Shown piece after piece: positions 1 to 6,557 of a DNA stretch of 6,757 nucleotides. The translations under genes and the position numbers were made by a program. Under the pieces are notes generated by a model. That model worked only from the letters and a program-made list of their open reading frames with translations, was not told where the DNA came from and did no database searches. Source of the stretch: Elusimicrobiota bacterium (lineage in GTDB: Bacteria; Elusimicrobiota; Elusimicrobia; JACQJN01); contig JACQJM010000273.1 of NCBI GenBank assembly GCA_016205045.1, forward strand, positions 1 through 6,757, given 5' to 3'. Numbering within the stretch: position 1 is the stretch's first letter; each line of letters starts with the position of its first letter.

Positions 1-18
1 ATGATATGATGTGCCCCG

Positions 19-1878
19 GTGAAATCCCTATTCAAAACCGCTCCCATTCCGGTAGCTCTGGGGCTTTTTTGTTTTCTGCTGTTCCGTCCTGCCTACATGG
101 CGTGCCTGCGGCACCAGATGCAGGTCCGACTGCCGCAGGAGTGGGCGCAGCTGTCCACCAATGGCAGCTTTGCCCTTTTAGTTCCCCAACTCTTCGCCTC
201 CCGCTATCACGATGAGGCTCACTATGCGTCCCGCGTCCACCAGATTTTTTTGCACGGGGTACCGCACAACCCCTACTGGCGCGAGGACCGCTCTCCGGGA
301 AGCTGGGTGCATGACAGCGTTTGTTTTTATCTCTTAGCCGGGATTTCGCTGCTGTTTGGCGGCAACTTAAATCTCACCTGGATTTTCACGACGGCCCTGT
401 TGGGAGCGCTGTGGTTTCTGCTTCTTCACCGTGTCTTTTGGTGGTGGTGCGGACGACATGAGGTAGCCATTCCCCTGGCCCTCTTCTCTATTCTTTTCCC
501 GGATCTCTACATATGGCTTTTGGATATCAACTTTAATGTGACCACCAACTGGGAACGCTACGCAGCCACATTCTTTCAACACCACTGCACCATCCGTCCT
601 CAATTTTATAGATTGCCCTCCCTTTTTCTCTCCTTGTTTCTCCTCTGTCTGCTCCTTCTTAAAACTTGGCAATTTGCCTCGCGCCCGCAACGCTATATCC
701 TGGGTTCCATGCTTTTAGGGTTGGGGTATGGGTTCATGGCCCTCGTTCATTCGTACGAGTTTGTCTTTGGCATGGCGACCCTGACCGTATTCCTGGGCAC
801 CGCCTGGATATTTCCACAGGCCAAACTGTGCCGTGCGAACCTGATCGCAATTTTTCTCTCCGCTCTTGCGGCCACGGTTGGGTATGCGGTATTTATGATC
901 TTAAGCGTGGAGCCCCAAGCTCGCAAGGATAGCCTGGAGCTCATGGGCCTGGTTCATTCCCATCGCCCTTACTTGATCACGCTGATCCATTTGCTGACAG
1001 CAGGATTTGGCCTGCACCAAATGCGTCAAGAAACAGACCCACCGCGCCGCGCGGTCTGGCTCCTTTTAACCTCGGCGCAACTGGCCGTTTTTCTCTGCCG
1101 CAACAGCCAAGTGATCACGGGCATCACGATGCAGCCCTATCACTTTATTCCCATGGGAAGTTTTCTGGGATGTCTTATGTTGTTCCTATGGCTGTCGCGC
1201 ACGTTGTCGGGAAAACCCTGGTGGGATAAACGCCTGGGAATAGCCGCGAGCCTATTGATCGCCGTGTGGGCCTTTTCCAATGAAAAAGCCTCCGCGGAAA
1301 GAAATTACCTGATGATGGGTATGCCACGGGATACTGAAGCAGCGCTGGGGTGGGTTCGGGATCGTGTGGTCCAAGACTCTCTGATTCTCTCCCTTTCTAT
1401 GGAAACCAACCAAGCGGTGCCCCTCTACACTTCAGCCAAGGTTCAGGTGGCCACCATCTCCGTTCCTGTCGCCGGTCCTTTTTCCAAAGAAAAATTTCTG
1501 TATAAAATTGCGCAGTTGCTCAAGACATGCCGGGTGGATGTGGATCGGTTCATCCAGGAGCGCTGGCTGCTCCCCAAAGACTTGGAGCGCGTGCGCACCC
1601 AGGGATACCGGGAACAATCTTTGCTTCAGAAAGTGGACACCCTGGCCCTAGAGCAAGGGGTTTGGTTTTATAGTTACATGCACGGAAACCTCTCGGACCA
1701 GCCCATTCTAGAGGCACAGCAACGGCTCAAGGCCCTCGTCACAGAGGTCCCGCCTCTAAAAGGTCCTTATTATTTCTGGATCAATGAAAAAGATACCCCC
1801 TTTATTCGGGAGCCTCCAGAAAGAAGGGGTGGGAATTTGGTGTATAGAAATAACTCCGTGCGAATTTACGAGTTCTGA
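19..1878 (+). CDS. Polytopic membrane protein, GT-C glycosyltransferase-like
   Basis: A 619-residue integral membrane protein. Hydrophobic segments lie near residues 9-25, 99-114, 119-138, 149-168, 200-215, 228-246, 250-265, 275-294, 316-331, 345-360, 374-393 and 406-419, followed by a soluble tail of about 195 residues. The first long loop carries HDEAHY (64-69). An acidic pair in the first outer loop is the hallmark of GT-C enzymes, which move sugars from polyprenyl-phosphate carriers outside the cytoplasm. The tail resembles the extracytoplasmic ends of many GT-C proteins: AALGWVRDRV at 441-450, then a closing strand VYRNNSVRIYEF. Further possible family marks are RPQFYR (193-198) and QPYHF (372-376). 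GTG at 19 is the first possible start, because an in-frame TGA sits at 7-9, and it keeps the N-terminal membrane segment. No Shine-Dalgarno sequence is visible in the 18 bases available. The gene converges on the minus-strand cluster. The exact family is not recognised; membrane localisation is sure, the GT-C role is inferred. Confidence 0.8.
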   Translation: MKSLFKTAPIPVALGLFCFLLFRPAYMACLRHQMQVRLPQEWAQLSTNGSFALLVPQLFASRYHDEAHYASRVHQIFLHGVPHNPYWREDRSPGSWVHDSVCFYLLAGISLLFGGNLNLTWIFTTALLGALWFLLLHRVFWWWCGRHEVAIPLALFSILFPDLYIWLLDINFNVTTNWERYAATFFQHHCTIRPQFYRLPSLFLSLFLLCLLLLKTWQFASRPQRYILGSMLLGLGYGFMALVHSYEFVFGMATLTVFLGTAWIFPQAKLCRANLIAIFLSALAATVGYAVFMILSVEPQARKDSLELMGLVHSHRPYLITLIHLLTAGFGLHQMRQETDPPRRAVWLLLTSAQLAVFLCRNSQVITGITMQPYHFIPMGSFLGCLMLFLWLSRTLSGKPWWDKRLGIAASLLIAVWAFSNEKASAERNYLMMGMPRDTEAALGWVRDRVVQDSLILSLSMETNQAVPLYTSAKVQVATISVPVAGPFSKEKFLYKIAQLLKTCRVDVDRFIQERWLLPKDLERVRTQGYREQSLLQKVDTLALEQGVWFYSYMHGNLSDQPILEAQQRLKALVTEVPPLKGPYYFWINEKDTPFIREPPERRGGNLVYRNNSVRIYEF

Positions 1879-2831
1879 TCTGCGGAAGGGTGTGCCACGA
1901 ACTCCTGGACCAAATACAGGGGACGGTTTTTAGCTTCAATATAAATCCTGCCGATATACTCTCCCAGGATTCCCAAGATGAGAAGGTTGAGTCCTCCCAA
2001 AAGAAGAATGGCGATGAGAATCGAGCTGTAGCCTTTGACGGTGATATTGAGAATGAACCGCAGGTAGAGAATCCACAAGATCTCCAACATAGAAAACCCC
2101 ATGATCAGAAGTCCGATGCCGGTGGATATTCTCAATGGGATCACCGAAAAAGCAAAAATAGCATCTAAGGCAAACTGGAACATTTTTCTCCAGGGATATT
2201 TGGTTGTTCCCGCTTTACGCGGAGGGCGTTCGAAAAAAATGGGACATTGCCGAAAGCCTGCCCAGGCCACCATCCCACGAACAAAGCGGTGGTGTTCCGG
2301 CATGCGTTTTAGAGCATCCACCACTTTCCGGTCCATGAGACGAAAATCTCCCGCGTCCCTGGGAATATCAACTCCTGAAAGACGCCGAATGAACCGATAA
2401 AAAATCCCAGCCGTCACTTTCTTGGCCCAAGAATCCCCTTGACGCGTGGTGCGCTGGCCGTAAACAACCTGATAACCCTCTTTCCACTTGGCGAGCATCT
2501 CCGGAATGAGCTCAGGAGGGTCCTGCAGATCGGCATCCAAAACCACCACCACATCCCCTGCCGCGTGATCCAAACCTGCGGTGATGGCCATTTGATGGCC
2601 ATAGTTGCGCGACAAAAGAAGCGCCTTATACCGGGAATCCTGCCGAGCAAATTCTCGCATAATTTCCGCTGAGCGATCGCGGCTGCCGTCATCGATGAGG
2701 ACCACTTCCGAGCGCACACTTAGCCTCCCCAAAACGTGATCGAGTTTCTCCCGCAAAAAAGGAAGGACTTCTTCTTCGTTGTAGCCAGGAATGATGACGG
2801 AGAGAAGCGGTGAGGAGGAAGAATTAGGCAT
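1866..2831 (-). CDS. Polyprenyl-phosphate glycosyltransferase, GtrB/ArnC/DPM1-like (GT2)
   Basis: A 321-residue membrane-anchored family 2 glycosyltransferase, the usual length for this group. The GT-A domain shows SVIIPGYNEEE (11-21), DDGS (47-50) for nucleotide-sugar binding, the metal-binding LDADLQDPPE (98-107), and RDAGDFRLMD (158-167), the conserved acceptor-side segment of GtrB/DPM-type enzymes. A basic stretch ERPPRKAGTTKYPWRKM (201-217) precedes two membrane helices near 233-257 and 268-290, followed by EYIGRIYIEAKNRPLY. This is the classic architecture of enzymes that transfer a sugar, commonly glucose or 4-amino-4-deoxyarabinose derivatives, from a nucleotide donor to undecaprenyl phosphate on the cytoplasmic face. 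The ATG at 2831 overlaps the radical SAM gene by 8 nt, which suggests translational coupling; there is no strong ribosome-binding site of its own. The stop lies 13 nt inside the convergent membrane-protein gene. Family assignment is firm; the sugar is not known. Confidence 0.93.
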   Translation of the reverse strand: MPNSSSSPLLSVIIPGYNEEEVLPFLREKLDHVLGRLSVRSEVVLIDDGSRDRSAEIMREFARQDSRYKALLLSRNYGHQMAITAGLDHAAGDVVVVLDADLQDPPELIPEMLAKWKEGYQVVYGQRTTRQGDSWAKKVTAGIFYRFIRRLSGVDIPRDAGDFRLMDRKVVDALKRMPEHHRFVRGMVAWAGFRQCPIFFERPPRKAGTTKYPWRKMFQFALDAIFAFSVIPLRISTGIGLLIMGFSMLEILWILYLRFILNITVKGYSSILIAILLLGGLNLLILGILGEYIGRIYIEAKNRPLYLVQEFVAHPSADQNS

Positions 2832-4443
2832 GGCCGGCAGGGGTCAAGGGCTGTGCCGGTTCCTGCGGACTGCGTCCCGTTTTTGTGCGTACATGATCCG
2901 GCATGGGACCAAAAGCGAAGCCATACACCAGGGCCACAAAGCCTTTGATGTATCGGCGGATATCCTCCACGGAACGGATGCCCAGCATCTTTTTAAGGAT
3001 AAACTTGGGGCGGAAATAGAATTGACGGAAAGCCTTCTTCTCCATTTCCCAAACCTCTTCCTTATTCTTATATCCCTCCGGCAAGAACACCACGTTCCAG
3101 GCTTGAAATTGCGAGAAATCCTCAGTGGTCAGCTTGCCCCATTTTCCTTGCTTGATCTCGGTATAAAGCGGGGTCCCCGGGAAAGGGGTGGTGATGCTGA
3201 ACTGGGCGTAGTCCGGGTCGAGTTCTACCGCAAAGCGGATGGTTTCTTGAGCCAGGGCGGGGGTTTCTCCGGGAAGGGCGATCATGAAAGAGCCGCGCAC
3301 CTCGATCCCCGCATTCTTGGTCCACTGAACTACCCGCCGTACTAGGTCGGCATCCACATTTTTCTTATCCACCTGGATATTCTTCATGAGTTCGGGATGC
3401 CCCGTTTCTACCCCGTAAAAAATATTCCAGCAGCCGGATTCCTTCATCCGCTTGAGAATGTCTTTGTTCATCGTGCGCGCCGCGGCGTAGCAGCTCCAGA
3501 TGACATCCAGCTTGGCCGCGGTAAGCCGCTCGCAGAATTCCGTCATCCAGCGCTTGTTATAGGTCATGGTGTCATCCCAAAAAGAGATCTCACGCACCCC
3601 GTAGTTTTGGACCAGAATCTCCATTTCCTCAATCACCCGCTTGGGACTCGTGGTCCGAGCCGTGGTGTAGGCCTGGTCACAGAAACTGCAGACGAAAGGA
3701 CAGCCGCGAATGACGACCATATGGGCGATGGGTGTTCGCTTGTATTGGTTGGGAAGAGGAATATATTTTTCTACCGGGAGCAAATCCCGCGCCGGCAGAG
3801 GAAGGGAATCTAAATCCATAATAATGGGGCGCTCTACGGTTTTTACAATTTTCCCGTCTTGCTTGAAAACGATCCCTTGAATGGAGGTGAGGGTTCCCAC
3901 ATCCCGCAGAAATGCATCGCGGTTCCAATCTTTGCGGCGCAGCTCTTCCAAGAGGATCCGCGTGGTGATCTCCCCCTCCCCGTACACCACGAGATCGAAA
4001 CAGTCGTAATTCTGCATCGCGTGCTCCGGCACCGCGTTGGCATGAGCACCGCCAAGAACGATGACCTTATCAGGAAATTCCTGACGTATGCGCTGGGACA
4101 GTTTTATTGAGGTGGGAATGGCAAAAGTGGTGGCAGAAATACCGATACAGCGAGGATTTTTGTGTCGGACAGCTTCCAAGATCTCATCGAAAGTGGCTCC
4201 CAGGGCGGGGCAGTCTAAAATACCCACCCCAAATCCCTGCTCCCGCAAATAAGAAGCAATATAGCTTATGCCGAGAGGGGGAAGGTCGCCCCCCGTGTCA
4301 CCGATAAAATTTTTGCCGTATCTTTCCGCCACGGTGGTGGGAGGAAAAATAAGAAGGATATCCGTCATGCCTTGAGCTGGGCAAAAGGCGCGCTCGATAA
4401 GCTCTTGAATCGCTGGGGTCTTTTTTTGTTCGGTGAACATCAC
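2824..4443 (-). CDS. B12-binding-domain radical SAM protein
   Basis: A 539-residue iron-sulfur enzyme with two modules. Residues about 26-165 form an N-terminal B12-binding-like Rossmann fold: DILLIFPP, PPLGISYIASYL (55-66), VIVLGGAHANAVPE (127-140) and the turn DLVVYGEGE (150-158). Residues about 240-460 are the radical SAM core with the cluster motif C248-x3-C252-x2-C255, followed by SFWDDT (287-292), GVETG (344-348), ALPGET (389-394) and TPFPGTPLY (419-427). This layout is that of the BchE/cobalamin-dependent radical SAM group, many of which methylate unactivated carbons or modify lipids and secondary metabolites. The common DxHxxG cobalamin-ligand motif is not seen, so cobalamin use is unproven. 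The C-terminal helical region (465-510) resembles tails seen in this family. GTG at 4443 is preferred: AAGGAG lies 8 nt upstream and the start overlaps the methyltransferase stop by 4 nt. ATG at 4440 is the alternative. The substrate is unknown; the context suggests an envelope sugar or lipid. Confidence 0.93.
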   Translation of the reverse strand: MMFTEQKKTPAIQELIERAFCPAQGMTDILLIFPPTTVAERYGKNFIGDTGGDLPPLGISYIASYLREQGFGVGILDCPALGATFDEILEAVRHKNPRCIGISATTFAIPTSIKLSQRIRQEFPDKVIVLGGAHANAVPEHAMQNYDCFDLVVYGEGEITTRILLEELRRKDWNRDAFLRDVGTLTSIQGIVFKQDGKIVKTVERPIIMDLDSLPLPARDLLPVEKYIPLPNQYKRTPIAHMVVIRGCPFVCSFCDQAYTTARTTSPKRVIEEMEILVQNYGVREISFWDDTMTYNKRWMTEFCERLTAAKLDVIWSCYAAARTMNKDILKRMKESGCWNIFYGVETGHPELMKNIQVDKKNVDADLVRRVVQWTKNAGIEVRGSFMIALPGETPALAQETIRFAVELDPDYAQFSITTPFPGTPLYTEIKQGKWGKLTTEDFSQFQAWNVVFLPEGYKNKEEVWEMEKKAFRQFYFRPKFILKKMLGIRSVEDIRRYIKGFVALVYGFAFGPMPDHVRTKTGRSPQEPAQPLTPAGHA

Positions 4444-5261
4444 GCGTGGTTCTCCTTATTCACCACAAGTACAGTATTCCAGCAAAGCCTGCCCAACACG
4501 GGAGCCATGCGCAGAAGCCGATCATCCAAACTTTTCAACCGACCAAACATCTTTTCATAACGTGAGGCCTCCTGAATAACTTTTTTCCAGTAGCGCACCT
4601 TGTTGGGCGAAACTCGTTCTACAAGAAAAAAATGTAGGAAAAGGTACAGGGTAGTCAGCCAAAATTCTCGGTGGTCGAGTTGGGGGAAAACAGTCCGGAT
4701 GCGCTTAAAATCTCCGAAGCCCAGCGGGTACTCGGTGGGGGTCCGGTTGTTCGAGGCCAACCTCCGGTAAATGCTGATGATGGGATTGTGTTTGAGCGGT
4801 TCCACGAAAGCTGCGCATCCTCCTGGCTTGAGGAGTCGATGGATCTCCCTCAGCGCGGGGACCATATCCACGTGATGAAGAACCCCATTCCCAAAAACAA
4901 GATCAAAAGAGGCGTCTGGAAAAGGTAGGGCTTCAGCCACCGCGGTTTTTACGTCGATCGGAACGCCGTGTTTCTCCGCCAGACGTCGCGCCACGGCGAT
5001 CATCTCCGGAGAGATGTCCACCGCGGTCACATGGGCCCCCTGCAGAGCGAAATACACCGAGGTTTCACCCGCCCCGCACCCCAGATCGAGCAGTCGCTTG
5101 CCCCGCACCGGAGAAAGGCGTTCAAAAGCGTAGCGATTCTCCATCGCCGTGCAGGCTTCAAAGGACTCCCTCACAAGCAGGGATTCGAGGTCGATGCCTT
5201 TTGCCCAGCGGTCATGGAACTCAGCTTCAATTCTCTGCTTATCAGTGACAGAAGCGCTCAT
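4440..5261 (-). CDS. Class I SAM-dependent methyltransferase
   Basis: A cytoplasmic methyltransferase with the full Rossmann signature. Numbering is from the longer possible start at GTG 5327: motif I LLDLGCGAGETS (79-90), the acidic ribose-binding end of strand 2 in VTAVDIS (100-106), EALPFPDASFDLVFGNGVLHHV (132-153) and LLKPGGCAAFVEPL (165-178). The remaining 115 residues are helical and basic and may hold the acceptor site. The frame opens at GTG 5327 with 22 residues unlike this family. ATG 5261 gives an N-terminus MSASVTDKQRIEAEFHDRWA that fits the family better, so I chose it (273 residues). ATG 5297 is a third option. None has a clear Shine-Dalgarno sequence. A TATGAT hexamer at 5298-5293 would suit a promoter for the 5261 start, but no good -35 goes with it. 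The stop overlaps the radical SAM start, so the two are co-translated. The substrate is not known; a glycan or lipid is inferred from neighbours. Confidence 0.92.
   Translation of the reverse strand: MSASVTDKQRIEAEFHDRWAKGIDLESLLVRESFEACTAMENRYAFERLSPVRGKRLLDLGCGAGETSVYFALQGAHVTAVDISPEMIAVARRLAEKHGVPIDVKTAVAEALPFPDASFDLVFGNGVLHHVDMVPALREIHRLLKPGGCAAFVEPLKHNPIISIYRRLASNNRTPTEYPLGFGDFKRIRTVFPQLDHREFWLTTLYLFLHFFLVERVSPNKVRYWKKVIQEASRYEKMFGRLKSLDDRLLRMAPVLGRLCWNTVLVVNKENHA
4452..4457 (-). promoter_or_regulatory. Ribosome-binding site of the radical SAM gene
   Basis: On the minus strand this reads AAGGAG, with 8 nt to GTG at 4443 and 11 nt to ATG at 4440. It is the clearest Shine-Dalgarno sequence of the window, and the spacing favours the GTG start. 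It lies inside the end of the methyltransferase gene, as expected for an operon with overlapping cistrons. Confidence 0.75.
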
Positions 5262-5391
5262 GCCAGAAAAACGGACGAACCCCAACAATTCTATCATAAC
5301 ATAATAAAAAGCTTCCGTCTCCGACACCGTCTCTTATTGAACCTTCCTTAAATTTCAATCCCTCCACTAGACTTCACCCACTCCTTTCTTA

Positions 5392-5516
5392 GGGTTGGGT
5401 AGTCGGGGATTTGCCTAAGGCCCCCGTGGGGAAGGGGAGGCTCTTTAGAGGGGGAACTCGGGAGGTTCCCCTCATCGGGGCTCGGGGGCACAGGCAAACC
5501 CCGATCTGACCGACCC
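5392..5516. repeat. GC-rich imperfect palindrome with nested stems
   Basis: This 125-nt palindrome fills most of the gap between two co-directional genes. The outer arms are 5392-5416 and 5492-5516. Aligned as inverted repeats they agree at 21 of 26 columns, with one unpaired A in each arm, and two of the mismatches become G-T wobbles in RNA. Inside lies a second perfect 7-bp stem, GCCCCCG (5420-5426) with CGGGGGC (5483-5489). Inside that is a hairpin with stem GGGGAAC (5451-5457) and GTTCCCC (5465-5471) closing a 7-nt loop. No T-run follows on either strand, so it is not a standard intrinsic terminator. I see no convincing target-site duplication. It could be a dispersed palindromic or MITE-like repeat, or a structured RNA or leader between the glycosyltransferase and the methyltransferase operon. 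The structure is seen directly; the role is unknown. Confidence 0.7.
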
Positions 5517-5522
5517 ATTATA
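5517..5522 (-). promoter_or_regulatory. Possible -10 promoter element
   Basis: The minus strand reads a perfect TATAAT here, 12 nt past the stop of the family 2 glycosyltransferase and directly at the edge of the palindrome. Transcription from it would enter the palindrome and then the methyltransferase operon. No recognisable -35 hexamer lies 16-18 nt upstream and no extended -10 TG is present, so this is a weak prediction. Confidence 0.2.
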
Positions 5523-5534
5523 AAAGTCGTTCTC

Positions 5535-6557
5535 TCAATCCCTGACGAGGACGGATTGCAGGAGAATCTCCACATCCTTGAACTGCTGCGAACCGTGGTC
5601 TCCCTTGGATTTCTTTTTTAGGTAGATTTTGCGGATCCAACGGAACAATCCCAACACAAAAGGAGGCAAAAAACTTAACAGATACCACTGATAATACTGC
5701 CGGTCGTGTGGAATGCCGCACTTTTTCAAGAATTCCCGGGCTCGGCGCGGTTGACGACTTTTCCAGAGATAAACGGCGGTCTGGAGAGCCATCTCCCGGC
5801 GGTAGCGCCTCTCCACATGAGCGGAAGCGCCCCCACTCTTCAAGGCGACCAGAGACTCCTCAAAATCACGCTCATAATCGTGCGTGAGCTGCGCGTCGTG
5901 CAGCCGTCTTACCGCCAAAGGAGCTCTCAACACGCCCACCTGGGTTCCTTGTCTGAGCATGCGCGCGTAAAGCTCGGTATCTTCCAGGATGCGGAGATCT
6001 TGCCGGAAAAGCCCCACCTCGTGAAACGCTTCGCGGGCAATGGCCAAATTGGTGGTCACATAGGGCAGGTGCTTCTCGCCCACCGCATAATACCCCGGCA
6101 CCTTACCCTCGGGAATGGGCCTCTGCGGATCAAACAATGTACCCATCATGCGGTCATACCGCCACAGGTATGCGTTGGAGAACCAAAAACCCACTTCCGG
6201 GCGGGTTTCCACGGCCTTTTTAAACTCTTCCAAGCGGGTGGGAAGCCACACATCATCCGAATCAAGAAAGGTGATAAATTTTCCCGCAGATCTTCGGATG
6301 GCGTAGTTGCGGCAAAAATGCTGCCCGTGATTCTGGGGGAACCGGTGCCAACGGACTTTTTGATGGTGCGCGAACTTCTCAAAAAGTTTGGGGGTGTCAT
6401 CCGTGGAGCCATCATCCAAGACGACACACTCAAAATCCTGGCACGTCTGCCACAACACGCTCTGAATAGCGGACATCAACATCGCGGCCCGATTATAACT
6501 GGGCAGGATGACCGTGAAAAGAAAATTGATCTTGCGATTTAAAAAAATATCTACCAT
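5535..6557 (-). CDS. Family 2 glycosyltransferase (GT-A fold)
   Basis: A 340-residue glycosyltransferase expected to add a sugar from a nucleotide donor to a growing glycan at the cytoplasmic face. The GT-A domain begins at FTVILPSYNRA (14-24), with DDGSTDDTP (48-56), the metal-binding segment FITFLDSDDVW (94-104, DSDD at 99-102) and a late acidic pair in RILEDTELYARM (189-200), the usual place of the catalytic base in inverting family 2 enzymes. Residues 230-285 are charged and helical. A hydrophobic stretch at about 291-308 followed by a lysine-rich patch (310-318) suggests peripheral or single-helix membrane attachment. ATG at 6557 is the only sensible start before the first strand; no strong Shine-Dalgarno sequence precedes it. 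It is separated from the methyltransferase gene by about 200-270 nt containing the palindrome, so it may be a separate transcript or the first gene of the same one. Family sure, specificity unknown. Confidence 0.92.
   Translation of the reverse strand: MVDIFLNRKINFLFTVILPSYNRAAMLMSAIQSVLWQTCQDFECVVLDDGSTDDTPKLFEKFAHHQKVRWHRFPQNHGQHFCRNYAIRRSAGKFITFLDSDDVWLPTRLEEFKKAVETRPEVGFWFSNAYLWRYDRMMGTLFDPQRPIPEGKVPGYYAVGEKHLPYVTTNLAIAREAFHEVGLFRQDLRILEDTELYARMLRQGTQVGVLRAPLAVRRLHDAQLTHDYERDFEESLVALKSGGASAHVERRYRREMALQTAVYLWKSRQPRRAREFLKKCGIPHDRQYYQWYLLSFLPPFVLGLFRWIRKIYLKKKSKGDHGSQQFKDVEILLQSVLVRD

Noticed and set aside
2791..3345. 184-codon open frame on the plus strand
   Set aside because: It is antisense to the radical SAM and GtrB-like genes and shows no domain.
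5375..5387. AAAGGAG followed by GTG on the minus strand, a possible short leader peptide
   Set aside because: The spacing is only 3 nt and the frame ends after 9 codons; this is probably chance.
5392..5516. Integron attC site
   Set aside because: A GTTGGGT core-like heptamer is at the left, but the core sites are in the wrong order, no matching RYYYAAC partner is present, and there is no integrase or cassette array.
5392..5516. Intrinsic terminator, 6S RNA or SRP RNA
   Set aside because: No T-run follows the stem on either strand, the SRP GGAAGGAAGCAGCC-type core is absent, and no conserved 6S sequence could be matched by eye.
5348..5575. 75-codon minus-strand frame running through the palindrome
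   Set aside because: It is proline- and serine-rich, is imposed by the GC-rich repeat, overlaps the end of the glycosyltransferase gene and has no domain.
5706..6542. 278-codon open frame on the plus strand
   Set aside because: It is entirely antisense to the well-supported family 2 glycosyltransferase and has no recognisable domain; it is a shadow frame.
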